The position numbers and the translations under genes are program-made. The notes below the pieces were generated by a model. The model was not told the DNA's origin. It did not search any database and saw only the letters and a program-made list of their open reading frames with translations. From Cenococcum geophilum 1.58 (lineage: Eukaryota; Ascomycota; Dothideomycetes; Gloniales; Gloniaceae), in contig KV748182.1 in the NCBI GenBank assembly GCA_001692895.1, positions 1,616,341-1,680,340 of the forward strand: a stretch of 64,000 nucleotides of DNA, read 5' to 3'. This document shows positions 35,703-47,722 of the stretch, piece by piece. Position 1 is the stretch's first letter. Each line of letters begins with the position of its first letter.

Positions 35703-37633
35703 ATAATTAGACGCCAATAATAATAGTATATATATATTTCCTTATTAATTATTACTAAAACACTAAAATCTTACTACTATATAAATATGTTTAAAATTAT
35801 AGATCCCTTTTACTGCTATATATCTTAGTTTTCTAGTAATAGTATTTAATTAAGTAAAGCCTCTCTATTATAGGAAAACCTTAGTACTAAGTTATAAATA
35901 AACTTATATAGCCTTAAGGAGTTAGATAGAACTAAAAGTTTATAAGGTTTTTTAAACTAGGAGTACGTAATAGGATCTATCTTTATAGTATTAAGGTAAT
36001 TATAAGCGTAATATATTAAGCAGAGTCTATAATATAGTGTAGTATAATTTAAACCCTTTATAACTAAACCTATACGCCCTTTTATTACTTGCGTATATGT
36101 TTAGTAAACCTTATATATCTCTAAATTAGAACTAGCTTCCCTATACTAACTATATAATAGCTTTATAACCTTTATTAGTTTAATTTTTATAGTTTAATTT
36201 AAGGACACTTTAAGATATACTAATACGTTATCCGTATAGTTATATTCTCGTTTTATATAGAATATTATTATAATATTTATAGCTTCCTTAATATACTCCT
36301 TATTATCTCCTAGCTTAATAATATTTTTTATTAAATATTAATTCTATTTCTAGCCCTCCTACTTCTAGGTAAGTAACTATAAGCCCTTCTCTTAGACTTC
36401 TTTTTAAAGAGAATACTAGTAGCGGTAAGGGCGAGCTAATAGGCGTTCTAGCTATAAGAATACTTTTATTTATAAATAATAAAGATAAGTTAACTAATAT
36501 AGGTAATCCTTATTAAGATAGGCTTAGTATAATACTAATGCCTTCTTCTTAAATAGGTGTTAACGGCTAAAAAGCTAATATATTTATTATGTTAGAAGTA
36601 TATTAAAAATATATTTATAGTATAAAAGCTAAGCTCTCTCCTATTTATCTAATTCCAATATTAATAACTTTTAGTTCTACGGTAGTTAGTCTCTTACCTT
36701 TTAACAGTAGGGTTTTATTTAGAATAAAAAAGCTAGTTAAATGTCTTCCTAAACTATTCTTATTTACTACCTAGTCTAATATTACCCTTTTTAATATCTT
36801 AGATACGAGTATAAAATTAGTTAGCTATAGTTAAGTAGTATTCTTAATGCCACGTTTTAGATAATTAAGCCTATTAATTAGGGCCTTATTAACTCGCGCC
36901 GTTACTCTATAAAGTAGGTAGATAGTAAGCTTTTAGGCGGCAGAAAGGAATTAGTAGGAGACTATATATTTAAGTAGTCCGTTAAAAACTCTTTATCTCT
37001 AGTACTTTCAAATAGTTTCTCTAACTTTATTATATTAATTAAATTTATTACTATCTTTCTAACATTTGAAATGTCCTTAAAGATTAATAAGAATATATCC
37101 TTTCTAGAGATACTTATAACCTATTATTCTAGTTAATAAAATTAACTACCACACTAGCAATATCTATATAGTTTTCTTAAGAGAGTAGAATCTCGTTATA
37201 GATTTAAATAAGCACTATTTAATAATAATTAATTATAAAGCCTTTAACTTCTATAAGGGCGTTACTAATATATTACTTAGCTCCTTTATATAGTACTAAA
37301 TATCTACTAAATAAAGATATCATAAATATACTATTATTAATTCCGTTTAATTTTATACTTAAACTAATTATAGCTATATTTAAAGTTTATTAAGAGTAAA
37401 AAGGTAAAATTTTAAATGGGGTTTTATAATCTAAATAGTCTATTAAATTTAGGTAGCGGTATAGAGTTCTATTAGCTCTAATTATTAAATAGACTAATTA
37501 TAATTTTCTATCCCTAAAATAGAAAATTGCTATTAGTTTAGTAAAGGCGGTAAGCGGAACTAATATCTTTATAGTAAATAATATTAGGTAGTTATATATA
37601 AATATTCTTCTGCCCTTACCTTACTATTAATAC
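35703..37633 (-). pseudogene. Long unrecognised coding remnant
   Basis: About 1.9 kb in which minus-strand frames are open apart from TAG/TAA at Gln-like positions, for example SISRKDIFLLIFKDI near 37080 and LPPKSLLSTYFIE near 36930. Segments such as YIRFTKHIRK lie near 36110. The pattern is that of a RIP-mutated protein of several hundred residues. No catalytic motif of RT, integrase, transposase or helicase could be assigned, so no function is given. Confidence 0.35.
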
Positions 37634-38042
37634 TATAATAAAGCCTTATAGGAAATGCCACAGTGGACTTAATAATGGGCTGGGTATATAGGTATAAAAT
37701 AGTTAATAATATAAATATAACTAGTAGAGTAGGTTACCTAATAGATTAACTCTAATTATATTCTAAAATTTATTATAAAGAAGAGAACTATATAGGTAGG
37801 GACTATAATCCTTTAAGTATTTAATACTACGCCTGGGGGATATACTAAGTACGTTGGTATATTAGTACGTTAGTATATCCCTTACGTTCCTACGTTCTAA
37901 ACTTATAACGTAACTAGCTGTATAACTTAGCTACCCTTTATTTTATAGCTTAATTAGTTATAGTACCTTTTATATTATCTTAACTAACCTATTTATATCT
38001 TTTTTTAGTATTTATACTACTGCTAATATAAGGTCCGTAATA
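37634..38042 (-). repeat. LTR1, 3' LTR of copy D
   Basis: A 409-bp LTR1 copy with the RIP-altered ends TATAATAAAGCC and GGTCCGTAATA, in the same orientation as A and B. The internal 3' region follows at 38043, so it is the 3' LTR of a minus-strand element. Confidence 0.88.
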
Positions 38043-38940
38043 CTATCCCCCTTCTCTTTCTTTTTATCCTTAAAGATATCTCCTATCTCTAAGTCGTCTA
38101 TTAAAGGTATAGCATTCCCATGTTTAATTTAATAACCTTTATTATTTTAATACCTTTTATTAAATCCTTTATATATAATTATCGTAACTAGCTAGTAACT
38201 ATTATTTTTTTACTTAGTAAAGTTATACTATCCTATTCTTATTATATAGAGAAGAAATCAGTATATATTATAATTACGGCTCTATCTAGTTACTAACCTT
38301 TTTTTTAATGCTAAGTATACGTAAGCAAATATATAATTATCCTATAATATTTAGTCCGTCTTTAACGCTAAGTATATACGTTTTATTGTTTTCTGTATAT
38401 ATTTAGAACCTTATTTAATTTATCTAAAGGTCTTAGATTTAATCCGCTGCTAAAAAGTTAAAAGACTAACTTTTTGCTACCTATAATAATCTATAGCTAT
38501 TACGCGATAAGCAAGAGTACGCCTAGCTGAAGTTTTAGCGTCTTTATAACAAAGAGTTGTAAATATTTAACGCTTAACTAGCTACTTATACTCGGTTAAC
38601 CCGTCTTAAAAAGGGTTATAATAAGGTCTATTTAAAGGGGTTAAAGCTTACTAAGTAAGGTTTAGCTAAATTTAAGGCTAAAGAGGCTAAAAAGGATTTT
38701 AATTAAGTTAAGGCGGAAATAAAATACGTTAGTAGTAGATCCTTTAGATACTCCGAGTCGTCTATTACCCTTAACTAATTCTTTTAGTTTTAGCTCCTTT
38801 TTAATATTATCTAATCTATTTTCTTTTAATACTCCCATACCTTTCCTATAGTGTTCTTTAGATTCTATAGTAGTTCTTAGGTAGTCTTATTATAGCCTAT
38901 TTACTTAACTTTATACTATATTTTATTAATATATTTTTTA
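38043..38940 (+). pseudogene. Antisense ORF remnant and pol 3' end of LTR1 copy D
   Basis: After the LTR comes the antisense Cys-rich ORF remnant on the + strand. Here the first ATG has become ATA, and a helical part lies at about 38500-38720. The tail resembles copies A and B near 38810-38850. Then comes a short chromodomain end of pol on the minus strand near 38880-38930. The similarity to LTR1 stops at about 38940, where Gypsy-4 begins. Most of copy D is absent. Confidence 0.6.
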
Positions 38941-39188
38941 ACTACTAGTAAAAGACCTATTAATTCCGCACTAGGAACTTTAACGTATATTATTTAAACC
39001 TTTTAAATTCCTTAGTATTTATTTCTTTTGGACGTTATACAGTTACTAGCCACTTTATAATCCTTTAAGATTCCTCTAAATATAAGTCTCTTAATAGTAG
39101 ACCCGCTTCTATTTTAAGAGGAATAGCCGTATATTTTAAGGCACTTGGCTTATAGTTAATAAACTCTTTAATATCCTTAGTTACCTTA
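38941..39188 (-). pseudogene. Gypsy-4 pol fragment, linker before integrase
   Basis: The minus strand encodes a block reading KDIKEFINYKPS, then LKIEAGLLLRDLYLEE, then INTKEFKRFKQY and FLVRN. This is characteristic of the linker between RNase H and the integrase zinc domain in one fungal Gypsy lineage. It is the continuation of 45457-46520 across Gypsy-3 copy 2, whose CCTTA duplication splits it. The integrase core is missing because copy D begins at 38940. Confidence 0.7.
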
Positions 39189-39399
39189 TATAATGGCGCA
39201 ATCGCATATTACCTACTAAATTCTACCATATTCTGCCAATCTATAATTGGCTCGCCCAAAGCTAGCGCCTTAGCGGCTTACCCTATATATTTGTTTACAT
39301 CGGTCCTAGCAACCCCCTTTTCCTTCTCCTTAGCTTAGTATTTTCGTAATACAGCATTCTATAAGCTTTGGTTTAGAGGCATTTGCATAAGCCGTAATA
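39189..39399 (+). repeat. LTR3, 5' LTR of Gypsy-3 copy 2
   Basis: The 211-bp LTR runs from TATAATGGCG (mutated TGTAACGGCG) to GCCGTAATA. It matches the reverse complement of the copy 1 LTRs. Confidence 0.95.
39284..39341 (+). promoter_or_regulatory. Putative LTR3 promoter and self-primer segment
   Basis: TATATAT (39284-39290) is followed by a pyrimidine-rich tract (39313-39330) and then AGCTTAGTAT (39332-39341). TATA plus a CT-rich run just before the start site is a common fungal promoter layout. The decamer after it is the exact reverse complement of 39402-39411, next to the LTR. Transcription starting at AGCTTAG would therefore give an RNA whose 5' end can pair with the primer site. The same order exists in copy 1. 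Confidence 0.5.
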
Positions 39400-39401
39400 T
39401 T

Positions 39402-39411
39402 ATACTAAGCT
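39402..39411 (+). other. Candidate self-priming site of Gypsy-3 copy 2
   Basis: ATACTAAGCT lies two bases after the 5' LTR and is perfectly complementary to AGCTTAGTAT in the LTR. The decamer is unchanged in both Gypsy-3 copies despite heavy mutation around it. No TGG start for a tRNA primer is present. Confidence 0.55.
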
Positions 39412-39537
39412 TACCCTATACTGCCTAGGAAGGCCTTAATAATATCCTACTTTATAAGCCAGATAGGACTAGACCTATACCCCTAGAATTAAAACGTATA
39501 ATACTTGTAAATCCTAAGAAGCTAACAGTGGCACCTA

Positions 39538-42500
39538 AAGCAAGCTTATTTAAGAGAGCTGCCTTTACCTAAAAGGAACCTAAGACTTAATTAGAATTAG
39601 AAATCAAAGATAATAATAACGTTGTAGATATACGCGAGCAGATTTACGCCCTTACGGCCAGCTAAAAAGCTAATTGTTTTAAAATAAGAAATATATAAGA
39701 GACCCAATAAGAGATTCTAGAAAGCCTTATAGCCCTATAAAATAGCCTAGCTTCCCCTTTTTAAAGCCCTAGCTAACCTATTTACTTTACTAAATATAAT
39801 ATACTAGGGAGTACGGATACAATAATAAAGTAATTAAAGTCCGTTAAGCTCCCTGACCTATAACCCCTATTTAATAGGATAGACCCTTCCTTTAAGAATT
39901 AGAGGATCTAGTATAAGAAAAACTCCACGTTAACTATAACCATTTCCCCTCTAAAGAAGCTAAGATACTGTACCTTTTTAGTTAAACTATAGGAGATGCC
40001 TAACGTTACCTTTAAGCTAAATTTAAGAACGACTCCCTTATCTACTTTATATCTATTAGTAAAATACTATAGTATTTAGCCGCTATATATATAAACCTAA
40101 ATAAAGTACAAGATATGCGTTATAACTATAATAGCTTAATAATAAAGTTAAACTAATTCTTTACTAAGTTCTAAATTTAATTCTTATACCTAGCAAGCGA
40201 AGGCTAGGTTCCCCTTAAGAACTACCGTTTGGACCTATATAATAAGCTAATGGTTTAACTATAAGAGAAAATCGTAGTAGCCTTAGACGACCTACCGACC
40301 TACTAAAGACTTACAGCCTAATATCTATTATTAGACTTACAACTAAAGCAAATTAATACCCGTTTTAATTAATAAAAAAAGGCTTATAGTAGTTAAAACT
40401 TGTTAACTATACTTACTAAAGCTAGAGTAGGAAGATAAGCTATAACGGCTTTTATACTAAAAGCGGTTATATCTATATACCGGCAAGCCTTGCCCGACTA
40501 GCTATATACTACACTATTAACCAATACTTATTATAATACCCTAATTAACCCTACCTTAGCTATATGCTATAACTATAATAAGAAGGGTTACTTTACCTTA
40601 TCTTGCCTAGAGCTAAAGGATATAGGCAATATTAAGGAAATAAAGGAAGGAGAAACGTCTAATAAGTTAGGAAAAGAAGAACTCTAGAGAAAGACTCTCC
40701 CCTAGGGTATCCTATTAATCTTAGTTAATTAATAGGTAGAAAGTATTTTATAGTTCTATATATAGTATCTTAAAATGGATATAGAGTTAATATAACCACC
40801 CTTATTAATACTAGAGTAAATAGCTTTGCCTTTATAAATACTGCCTATATAAATAATATTGCTAAGTTTCTAAATATAAAAGCCACCTAACTAGAGAAGC
40901 CTATTTAGGTAAAAGGCTATAATATCTAAGCCGGTTAGCTGGTTACCTATATTTTAAAAGTATATATCGCTCTTAACGGACGACGCTAATATAGTATCCC
41001 CTTTTATATCCTAGACCTAGAATCTTATAATATAATCCTTAACTAAAAATAGATATCCTATTTTAATATTTGGCTAAATATATAATAAAGACAATTTATA
41101 TAGCTAGAGAATAGACTAAAAGTGCCCTCCTTTATTAGGGAAATCTAGACTAACTATAAGACACTAGCTATAAAGGCTAACCCTACCTACTAGTAAAATG
41201 TCCAAGCCCGTAACCTAGCCTTTACCTAAAAAGACGCCCGCTATAAAGCTAGAAAGAACTCCATACTAATAAAAATACTCTCTTAAAGTGCTATATTTAA
41301 AGAGAACTCTATATATAATAGTAGGATAGGTAGTAATATAGACGACGTCTAAGTCGCGTAGATTTAACTAGTATGGAAAAGAACGTATTAATAGGATATA
41401 AGGGGTAACCTCTTAAAGATATAATAGGAGCTAAAAGAAGTTATAATAACACCAGTACCCTAGAAGCCCCTAAGGTTATATACGCCCCTATTATTATATA
41501 ACCCCCCTATAGTAGATATCGCTGTAATTAGTACTATGGTGTTCTACTTTAATATATACTAGAAGGACAATAAGGTCTTTATAATAAGCTTATATAAGAT
41601 TAACTAAATTATTAATAATAGAGAAGAAGAGCTAGCTAAGGGAACTAATAAGAAACTAGTTAAATGCCTTCTCCCTACTATTTATACAAACTATAAGGAC
41701 GTATTTTTAAAAGCGGCTTTAGATAAGTTACCCCCTTACTAGATATATAATTATAAAATTTAATTAAAAGCTAATAACTTACTAGGCTATAGCCCTCTCT
41801 ACTAATAATTAACGGATAAGCTAAAAGTAATAAAGTAGTACTTAATTAATAACCTAGGTAAAGGGTTTATTGAGCTAAGTTAAGCCCCTTTTACTTCCCC
41901 TATTTTATTTAATAAAAAGCCTAATAAAGGCCTTAATTTTTATATTAACTATTAAAAGCTAAATACTATTACTTAAAGGGATTAGTACCCTATTTCTTTA
42001 ATTAATAAAACCCTTATACGTCTAAGTTGGGTACAGATCTTTACTAAACTTAATATCTATTAAGCTTTCCACTAAATTAAAATAGACCCTATATTTAAAG
42101 ATTTAATAACGTTCTATACCCATTATAGTTTCTATAAATATAATGTTTTTTTTAGACTAATAAACGGACCGGCTATATACTAAAGGTATATAAATAACGT
42201 TCTTTTTAATTATCTTAATAAATTCTGCACGATATATCTAGATGATATTCTTATATACTCGGATAATAAACTAGAATATTAAGTTTATATTAAGAAGGTC
42301 TTAGAGAAACTACAGAATATAGGCTTATAAGTTAATATTAAGAAATATAAGTTTAGGGTAAAACGTATAAAATACCTTAGGTTTATTATAACTATAGAAG
42401 GAATTAAGGTTAACCCTAAGAAGGTAGAGGCAATTTATAACTAGAAGCCCCCCTATATAGTAAAAAGGATTTAATCTTTCTTTAGCTTTTATAACTTCTA

Positions 42501-44870
42501 CTACCAGTTTATCTATAACTATAAAATTATAGCAAAACCTCTTATACAACTAACTAGAAAGGATATACCTTTTATTTTTAATAATAACTATATAAAAGCC
42601 TTTAAAGAGATAAAGGATTAGCTTCTCTCCTCCTTAATCCTTTATTACTATAACCTAGACCTTAAATTAATGCTAGAAACGGACGCTTCTAATAGGGTTA
42701 TAGCGGGAATCCTATTATAGTTATATCTAGATAATAAATAGTACTCTATTACTTTTTTCTTAAAAATAATAGACCTAGCTAAGTATAACTATAAAGTATA
42801 TAATAAAGAAATGCTAGTTATTATTTAATTACTCTCCTAATAGTATATAGAGCTTAAAGAAATAAACTCCTAAATTAAGATATATACGGATTATAACGCC
42901 CTAAAGTACTTTATAACTATAAAGTAGCTTACTAGATAATAAGCCTAGTAGGCCAAAATATTCTCCTAATTTTTTATTATATAATTATATATTATTCTAG
43001 TAAGTAAAACTCTAAGGCTAATACTCTAACCCGAAGAGAATAAGATATAGGACCCTAGGATAAGCTAAAGACCTAATATTAGACGCGCACCCTTTTTTAT
43101 TTAGAATAGCTTAACCTATAAATCCTTAAGGAGCTAAACTCTTAGTAAAATAAGATAGTACTAATATAGAAGTCCTTAGACGAACTAATAGGGCTAATTA
43201 ACTGCCTTTTAACTGTAAACTGCATAGTTAACACCTTAAGGGCCCTCTATAATTAAGCCGTAAAAAAAAACACCAATTTTAAAATAGATGAGGGATTGCT
43301 CCTATACTAGAAGCGGCTTATAGTCCCTAATATTAATAATCTATAGACGGAACTAATCCGCGAAGCTTATTCCTAAGTCTCTATAGTATACCCTAGTAAA
43401 AATAAAACCTATAAAATTATTAACTGCCGCTACTACTAACCAAGAATAATTATAGATATTAATTAATATATATGGAACTATAAGGACTGCTAAAGAGCTA
43501 TAACCCTATAAAATAAAACCCTAGGATTACTTAAGCCACTCCTAATACTAGAGCGCCCTTAGCAGTATATCTTTATAAACCTTTATAAACCACCTATAGA
43601 CCGTAACGGATATGATATAGTTATAGTTATAGTTAACCGCTTTAGCAAACGCCTATTCTTAATTCCCTGTTATAAAAATATTAATGCTAAAGAGGTAGCC
43701 TAGTTATATATCTACTACATCTACTAAATTTATAGACTACTAGATACTATTATGTCTAATTATAGGCCATAGTTTATATTAGCCTTCTAGAATAAGTTTA
43801 CCTAGATCTTAGGCATCAAGCTAAAGCTTTTTATAGCCTACTATCCCTAAATAGACGGTTAGATAGAGATTATAAATTAGTACCTAGACTAGAGGCTTAG
43901 GCCCTTTATTAACTACTTCTAAAATAACTAGTCTAAACTACTACCCTTAATAAACTACGCCTAAGTAACCCTACTTTATAACTTTATAGGGTTTACCCCA
44001 ATTTAGCTAGAAATGGAATACTTACCCTATATAAGCTTTAACTAGAAAAGGCTAAAAGAACCCTAAACTATATAAAAAAATGTAACCGACTACCGGACCT
44101 TGCATATTACCCTGTTTCACCTGCGTCAGCACTACCCTTGCATGTCTCGGATATGGTTCAAATGACTCATGGGATCCGGAGTTAGGGGTCTACTTTCATG
44201 TATTTATATCACTTGATTTCCATAGATTTACAATTAAGTTGCTCGTTTAATTCCACACACTGCAAAGCTTACAGAAAAGCTATTCTATAGCGAGGCCTAA
44301 TAGTACACTAAACGCTTAGAGGAAGCCTAGATAGTAGCCTATAAGAACCTAAAAAAAGCCTAGAGATTAACAAAATAGTAGGCGAATAAATACCGTTAAG
44401 AGCCTAACTTTGCCCTTAGTAATATAGTTTAGGTTATAATAAGGAATTAGAAAACTAAACGACCTAGCTATAAGCTAAACTACTAGATAGTAGGGCCGTA
44501 TAAGGTTCTTAAAAAGATAGGCAACTTATATAAGGTAAAGCTCCTAGATTTAATTAGGGTGTACCCTATCTTCTTACTAAATAAGCTATAGAAAGCTATA
44601 AATAACCTATTACCCGGACAAAAAAATAAGTCTCCCCTACTAATTTAAGTAAACGGTAATAATAAATAGGAAGTTACTAAAATACTAGCCTATAAGATAG
44701 TATAGGGAATATTAAAATACCGTGTCTAATAAAAGGGCTATAACCTAGACCTAACCTAGTATCCTATATAGAACTTTATAGGCTACCCCTAGAAGCTTAA
44801 AGAGTTTTATAACTAATACCCTAACATACCTAAACCCCTAAAATACCTAGATAAGTAGATAAAATGCTAA
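39538..44870 (+). pseudogene. Gag-pol of Gypsy-3 copy 2 (chromodomain Gypsy)
   Basis: Gag starts at the position of copy 1's ATG, which is GTG here (39538; VAPKASLFKRAAF). The zinc knuckle ICYNYNKKGYFTLSC is at about 40558-40605. The protease site LINTRVNSFAFIN is at about 40800-40840. RT has an intact TIYLDDILIYSD at 42229-42264. RNase H (IAGILLQLYLD, KYNYKVYNKEML) lies at about 42660-43050. Integrase shows FINLYKPP and SNYRPQF, where Asp has become Asn, and DGQIEIINQYLDQRLRPF near 43855-43905, with the catalytic Glu kept. The solo LTR at 44081 breaks the C-terminal part. The chromodomain (YKIVQGILKYRV, KGYNLDLT) is at about 44690-44830. Stops are mainly TAG/TAA at Gln codons. Confidence 0.92.
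44081..44273 (+). repeat. Copia-type solo LTR
   Basis: A 193-bp insert from TGTAACCGACTACCGGACC to CACTGCAAAGCTTACA. Both ends match the LTR of the Copia element at 55756-55990 (reverse complement). Flanks are AAAAA and GAAAA. Gypsy-3 copy 1 has GAGAA at this point, so a 5-bp duplication GAGAA has diverged by G-to-A changes. No internal sequence is present. It is GC-richer and less mutated than the surrounding pol. Confidence 0.82.
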
Positions 44871-45230
44871 TATAATAAAGGCGATAAGTTACCGGAGAAG
44901 TATAGGGACAAGAACATCCTAAAGCACTAATATAGCTATCTGCTAAATTCTGCTAAATTCAGCTGTTTTCTGCTAGTACTATAAAATTTTAGATATCTAG
45001 GAACTTTAACCGCTAGTTAAGGTTATCTAATTAGTTAAATCCTTACTAAGACTATTTAATGGCTATTCTTTTTAGCCTAGTACTTCCATCTAACCTATAG
45101 TCGCCTTTTATACTTTGTTCGAACACATATATACCCCCTTTTTTCCACCTTATTATATATTTTATAATCTTACGTTTTATAAGCCTAGTGCTGTCCTATT
45201 TCTAACTAAGCCTAAGGGCAGGCTTTCTTT

Positions 45231-45243
45231 TAAAAAGGGGGGT
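45231..45243 (+). other. Polypurine tract of Gypsy-3 copy 2
   Basis: A purine run, AAAAAGGGGGG, directly before the 3' LTR. It is the expected second-strand primer and matches the tract of copy 1. Confidence 0.7.
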
Positions 45244-45245
45244 GA

Positions 45246-45456
45246 TATAACGGCGCTATCGTACGTTACCTGCTAAATTCTGCTATATTTTGCCGACCTA
45301 TAATTAGCTCGCCTAAAGCTAGCGCCTTAGCGGCTTACCCTATATATTTGTTTACATTAGTTTTAGTAACCCCCTTTTCCTTCTCCTTAGCTTAGTATCT
45401 TTGTAATACAGTATTCTATAAGCTTCGGTTTAGAGGTATTTATACAAGCCGTAACA
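45246..45456 (+). repeat. LTR3, 3' LTR of Gypsy-3 copy 2
   Basis: The 211-bp LTR runs from TATAACGGCG to GCCGTAACA and keeps the unmutated right edge. CCTTA follows as target duplication. Confidence 0.95.
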
Positions 45457-46520
45457 CCTTATTAGGTTATTTATTATTAGGTAGCTGTTATAAAAGTCTA
45501 TTAGCTAGGCTATTTTTCTTTCCCAGTATATATATAATATTAAAGTCCTATAGCTAAATCTATACTAGCTATCTTATTATTAAGGCTCTAGGTAAGTTAG
45601 TAATAGTACAATTTAGTTATATAACTAAAGTATTTATATTTTATCTCTACTATAAAGTAAACGCCGTATAGGTATATATACCACTTCTTTAATATATATA
45701 GTAATACCTAATATTTAAACTTTCTTAAATTATATTTCAGTTCTATCTAAAACTAGATACTACTTTTATATTAATATAGGTAATAACAACCTTATACGTT
45801 TAGTTATATAAGGCCGCACCCCTATTAATTTTTATATCTATTAACGGTAAGAATAATTAGCTTAGCCCCCTTACTATAATTCAGCTAAATTAATATAGGT
45901 ATAGTAGTAATTGTATACTATAGAGTCTTTATAGCAATTATCTACTCTATATCCTATATATATAAAATATTTACTTTTAGTAGTTAGAAGATTAGCTCTA
46001 CCTTAATTGCAAAGTCTTTTATCTATATTTAGTAATATATAATAACTCCTAGGAATACTTAGGCGGATATTATATCTTTATAGTCTTTTTAGTAAATAAT
46101 CTTTACGACCTTTAACTCTTCCGGATATTGTCCCTTTTTATTATAGCGGTAACTAATCACTATAATCCTATCTTTGTAAAAATAAGACTTTACGCCTAAG
46201 ATTGTATACCTAACTCGTTCTAAATCTACAAGTACTCCGTTTAGCTATATAATATATTTTAGAATATATATTCTTATACGCGTATTTAACCGAGTTAGGG
46301 TAATAGACTTACTTTAATTCTAGCTATACGACGATTTAGTTATTAGGAATTAAAAATATTTAGTATATAAAGCTTTAAATTAGAATTACAATCTACTATA
46401 TTAGATCCTACGTAAAGAGCTCTATATTAAAGCTCTATAGTCTAAATATATACTAGATCCGTAACCAATATAATCTTTAAGCCTAGCTTAAGTAGGGCGT
46501 CTTGGTTATTATAGTAAATC
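45457..46520 (-). pseudogene. Gypsy-4 RT thumb and RNase H
   Basis: A minus-strand pol of a Gypsy lineage different from the other three. Near 46230-46180 it reads LNGVLVDLERVRYTILGVKS, the thumb of RT. Then follow VFLGVIIYY and IKDFAIKVELI, the RT-RNase H connection, near 46060-45980. RNase H ends with NTLVIQLN and LPRALIIRQLA near 45650-45580. It continues at 39188 on the far side of Gypsy-3 copy 2. The YxDD palm is not legible, and upstream gag and protease were not found. Stops are at Gln and Trp. Confidence 0.7.
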
Positions 46521-47514
46521 CTTACCTAGTAGTAACTAAGGCGCCGTAATCTTATTACTACTTCTAAATTAAGTAAAAGCTCTATATAGGGGGTCCTAGG
46601 GGGTCTCCCCTTAGAAAACCTTATCTCTATATATATTAATTAAAGTGCATATAATAAAACTCTAAATCAAAGCTTTGGGTTAATTAATTGGCTTATTACT
46701 TATAAACTCGGGTTAAATTTTTCGTTAAGGGGTACCAACGATCTCTATGTTTAGCTATATAGCTAGCTATAATTAAAACTACTTATAGCTAGACCTATAG
46801 TAGTAAATACTAGTCTCTACTAGATAAATTAAAGCTCTTAAAAGGCGTAAATTTGGATAAAGTGTAAATATTTAATATAATGCTATAGGATAAGATAACA
46901 GGAAGTATAATAAATAGCTAATATCTAATCGCGAAATATTTATTAATATATTATTTAAGGATATAAATAATAACCCTAACCTAATATATATTAAGAAAAT
47001 TAATCTTAATAGTATATAGGAGCGCCGCCACTTTAATACTTTAATAAACTCTATTGTAACTAATAAGGAACTAAAAGATGAGTATAAAAATAAAATTAAG
47101 AAGGTTAATTAGAAAGTTAATTGCCTAAAGAACGTACAAGAAGTATATATTAACCTAATATTATAGGTAGAGGCGCCACAGTCCTCTTATTTCCGTTAAC
47201 TATTTATAACACCCTTTAAAACGTAACCTTCTACTTATATAATATAAAAAAGGGTAAAGCTATATAGATATATTAGTTGCTTAGTATTACCTATACTCTT
47301 TGTAATTATATAGCCCTAGGTAAAACCTTTTTTATAGATATAATAAGTTTAGATAAGACACTTTAAATGCTTTTAATCTAGTATACTAGCGTATTAATAA
47401 CTAAGATTAACCTTAACCCGCTTAATTAGAAAAATTAAAAAGGTAGAGATAAAAGCCTTTACTTTACCCCTAGTATAAATAAACGCCTATAGCCACTTAA
47501 TATCTAATACCTGA
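46521..47514. other. Unassigned remnant with a + strand coding trace
   Basis: Between about 46850 and 47165 the + strand encodes a Lys/Asn-rich segment (RRHFNTLINSIVTNKELKDE, then KNVQEVYINLI) with only Gln-type stops. It may be an old RIP-mutated protein. No family is recognised. The rest of the interval shows nothing assignable. Confidence 0.35.
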
Positions 47515-47722
47515 TGTTATGAAAGTAGGCATAAACTAGAATACAATATACTAAACGGGGTAGTAATTAAGAAGGCTACGTACGCGTAACTATGCGTGGT
47601 TGATATAAAGATATTTGGATGAGAGAACAGTAGGTTAAGTTAACGTGGTTAAAGAAATAGAGGTAGTTATAGGACGTGCGTAGGTGTTACGGAACGAACG
47701 TACGCGGGTGACTCCCGTAACG
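47515..47722. repeat. Candidate solo LTR, GC-richer insert
   Basis: A 208-bp segment beginning TGTTATGAAAG and ending CCCGTAACG, with flanks CCTGA and CCTAA that could be a RIP-diverged 5-bp duplication. It is clearly less AT-rich than its surroundings. The last base is G where an LTR normally ends CA, which weakens the call. Confidence 0.4.

Larger units (their letters stand above)
39189..45456 (+). mobile_element. Gypsy-3 copy 2, complete LTR retrotransposon
   Basis: A full-length + strand element of 6268 bp with 211-bp LTRs (39189-39399 and 45246-45456) and a perfect target duplication CCTTA (39184-39188 and 45457-45461). It is inserted in Gypsy-4 pol. A solo LTR (44081-44273) accounts for its extra length over copy 1. 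It is more RIP-mutated than copy 1 but keeps a legible pol, including an intact YLDD. Confidence 0.95.

Noticed and set aside
42325..42549. 74-codon minus-strand frame
   Set aside because: Antisense to the RT of Gypsy-3 copy 2, which reads clearly on the + strand.
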